7,074 nucleotides of DNA from positions 1-7,074 of the forward strand of contig JAFZRB010000228.1 in NCBI GenBank assembly GCA_017620115.1, in the 5' to 3' direction. How positions within the stretch are numbered: position 1 is the first letter of the stretch; every line of letters begins with the position of its first letter. This document shows, piece by piece, positions 6,150 through 7,074 of this stretch. The position numbers were made by a program, and so were the translations under genes. The notes under the pieces were generated by a model, which worked only from the letters and a program-made list of their open reading frames with translations, was not told the origin of the DNA and did no database searches. Origin of the DNA: Clostridia bacterium. GTDB taxonomy: Bacteria; Bacillota; Clostridia; Christensenellales; Aristaeellaceae.

Positions 6150-6704
6150 TTACTCCCACACATCTTCAAATTCGTCGTCTGAAACGTCCTCGGGCAGAAC
6201 CTGCGCGGCCTTGCGCCGCGGCTTCACGGGGGCCTTGCGCGCGGCGTCCTCCGCGTCGAAGAACACCATCGTGAGCTTCATCCTGCCGACGCGCAGCGTG
6301 TCGCCGTCGCGCAGCACCCATGTGCCGTCGGCCAGCCTGCGCGCCCCGAACGGCGCGCCGTTCACCGCGTGCAGCACCATTTCGCCCGGGCGGTAGGTCA
6401 TGAATATGTGTTTCTTCTGAATGTCCCGGCCGCGCAGCCGGATGTCCGCCCGCCTGCCCGAGCCCAGCATGGCCTCCGCGGGCACCAGCCAGGTCTGCGG
6501 CTTTTTGCGCCGCCGCCGCGTGCCGTCGTCCGTGAGCACCAGCTCGCCCACGCAGCCCGCGCCGCCCGCCCAATCGCGCAGCGTCCGCGCCTTGCGGTTG
6601 TCCTGCACGCAAGCGCGCCAGCCGCGCAGCACGATCAGAACCGCCAGTCCCGCGAACCAGTACCGGCCGATGAGCGCCAGCAGCTCGTAGGTATTCCCGC
6701 TCAT
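6150..6704 (-). CDS. Membrane-anchored FHA-domain protein with degenerate phosphopeptide pocket
   Basis: This encodes 184 residues. The start is set at the ATG 6704-6702 because GGGGAGGG (6718-6711) lies 6 bases upstream; a longer frame from TTG at 6728 has no ribosome site. Residues 6-27 form a membrane segment, followed by a basic linker with RRRRKK (63-68). The FHA domain spans about 70-150: LVPAEAMLGSGRRADIRL (73-90), IQKKH (95-99), VNGAP (114-118), then LRDGDTLRVG (131-140). In canonical FHA domains the first strand carries GR and the next loop SxxH; here they read GS and QKKH, so phosphothreonine recognition may be lost or altered. The tail is basic (156-166) then acidic (172-184). It heads the FHA-SEDS-PBP operon and is probably a scaffold or regulator of the synthase pair. 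Domain call firm; ligand unknown. Confidence 0.88.
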   Translation of the reverse strand: MSGNTYELLALIGRYWFAGLAVLIVLRGWRACVQDNRKARTLRDWAGGAGCVGELVLTDDGTRRRRKKPQTWLVPAEAMLGSGRRADIRLRGRDIQKKHIFMTYRPGEMVLHAVNGAPFGARRLADGTWVLRDGDTLRVGRMKLTMVFFDAEDAARKAPVKPRRKAAQVLPEDVSDDEFEDVWE

Positions 6705-6710
6705 GGCCGT

Positions 6711-6718
6711 CCCTCCCC
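6711..6718 (-). promoter_or_regulatory. Ribosome binding site that decides the FHA gene start
   Basis: GGGGAGGG on the minus strand lies 6 bases before the ATG at 6704. The upstream in-frame TTG at 6728 would place this purine run inside the coding region and has only AT-rich sequence before it, so the shorter protein is preferred. Confidence 0.75.
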
Positions 6719-6748
6719 ATGAATACAATATCCCATAATAAAAAGCAT

Positions 6749-6809
6749 ATCATACCCATATGGCGTTTTGGTTAAAATACAAATTCAAAATGGTAAAAGG
6801 GAGATTATA
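6749..6809 (-). promoter_or_regulatory. Candidate promoter region of the FHA-SEDS-PBP operon
   Basis: The gap upstream of the FHA gene is much richer in A and T than the coding regions. Two -10-like boxes are seen on the minus strand: TATAAT at 6809-6804 and TATGAT at 6754-6749. Neither has a convincing TTGACA at 16-18 bases; the second has only TTTAAC or TTTTAA at the right distance. Because the upstream gene ends in a terminator, the operon needs its own promoter in this gap. Which box is used is unclear. Confidence 0.4.
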
Positions 6810-6895
6810 TCTAAATCCTGCTATATGAGGGATTGTGTCTGCCAGCCTTTGCATTTTCGGATATGAATAAAATGTGTGTGTTTGACTTACGCGGA

Positions 6896-6930
6896 ATAAA
6901 AAACCCCGCATCGGCAAATCGCCGGCGGGG
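6896..6930 (-). terminator. Rho-independent terminator of the right-edge gene
   Basis: On the minus strand a stem CCCCGC (6930-6925) pairs with GCGGGG (6909-6904). An inner CGGC/GCCG stem and a 5-base loop lie within it, with a 2-base bulge. A run of six T follows at 6903-6898. The hairpin begins 17 bases after the stop codon of the gene at the right edge. It separates that gene from the wall-synthesis operon. Confidence 0.9.
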
Positions 6931-6946
6931 AAGGCAGAACAGCCAT

Positions 6947-7074
6947 TCATCGCTCGCTTATTTCAGCGAGCTTTCTTTTGGCTTCGCCGAACAGCGCGGG
7001 CGTTACGTGGGGATAGGTCAGGTTGTCCGGCAGATCGTCGAACGCCCCGACCCTGCTCATTTCATTGTTTGGAA
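6947..7074 (-). CDS. C-terminal end of an unrecognised protein (5' part off window)
   Basis: A frame enters from the right edge and ends at TGA (6949-6947), giving 42 full codons including the stop. The visible end reads PNNEMSRVGAFDDLPDN, then LTYPHVTPALFGEAKRKLAE and ISER. I do not recognise the family. An in-frame ATG at 7060 has no ribosome site before it, so it is probably an internal methionine rather than a start. That this is a real gene end is supported by the GC-rich coding style and by the terminator 17 bases downstream, which is oriented to serve it. It is transcribed in the same direction as the wall operon but separately. Confidence 0.65.
   Translation of the reverse strand, partial: PNNEMSRVGAFDDLPDNLTYPHVTPALFGEAKRKLAEISER

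Noticed and set aside
3375..6153. Ten identical bases GTAATCAATG at the starts of the DUF559 and SEDS genes (3384-3375 and 6153-6144)
   Set aside because: The match is short, includes the start codon and part of each ribosome-site region, and does not extend, so chance is the simplest explanation.
6750..6950. Minus-strand 66-residue open frame overlapping the right-edge gene stop by ATGA
   Set aside because: It would be translated straight through the rho-independent terminator and has no ribosome site or recognisable domain.

Overview
The window is GC-rich bacterial DNA in which every supported gene lies on the minus strand, so biological order runs from high to low coordinates. Strong GGAGG-type ribosome sites, close gene packing and the gene families point to a high-GC member of the Firmicutes, probably class Clostridia. 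That assignment is inferred from style and content, since no taxonomic marker gene is present.

Right edge (about 6896-7074): the last 41 codons of an unrecognised gene, followed by a clear rho-independent terminator. An AT-rich gap of about 190 bases follows and holds candidate promoters.

Block 1 (6704 down to 3439) is a cell-wall synthesis operon: a membrane-anchored FHA-domain protein, a SEDS-family (FtsW/RodA/SpoVE) peptidoglycan polymerase, and a short class B penicillin-binding protein with intact SxxK, SxN and KTG motifs. The genes are separated by 3 bases and then overlap in ATGA, so they are probably translated together. Gene order and sequence features resemble the actinobacterial FHA-RodA-PbpA cluster, but no Ser/Thr kinase or phosphatase is in view. 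The FHA domain has also lost the usual phosphothreonine-binding arginine and serine.

Islet (3377 down to about 2855): an AT-richer gene for a small DUF559/Vsr-like nuclease-fold protein. Its last 12 codons and stop codon lie inside one arm of a 144-base inverted-repeat element. Each arm folds into two small hairpins, and the arms differ by compensatory stem changes. This REPIN-like repeat plus nuclease pairing is the most unusual thing in the window and could be a small mobile unit.

Block 2 (2804 down to 1, continuing off the left edge): a MoxR-type AAA+ ATPase, a DUF58 protein with a von Willebrand-like region, and a GTG-started multi-pass membrane protein that overlaps the DUF58 gene by 29 bases. 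MoxR and DUF58 genes are a well-known pair, usually followed by a membrane/transglutaminase-like partner, and are thought to act in envelope protein maturation or stress functions. A TATAAT box sits just upstream of the moxR-like gene, directly beside the repeat element.
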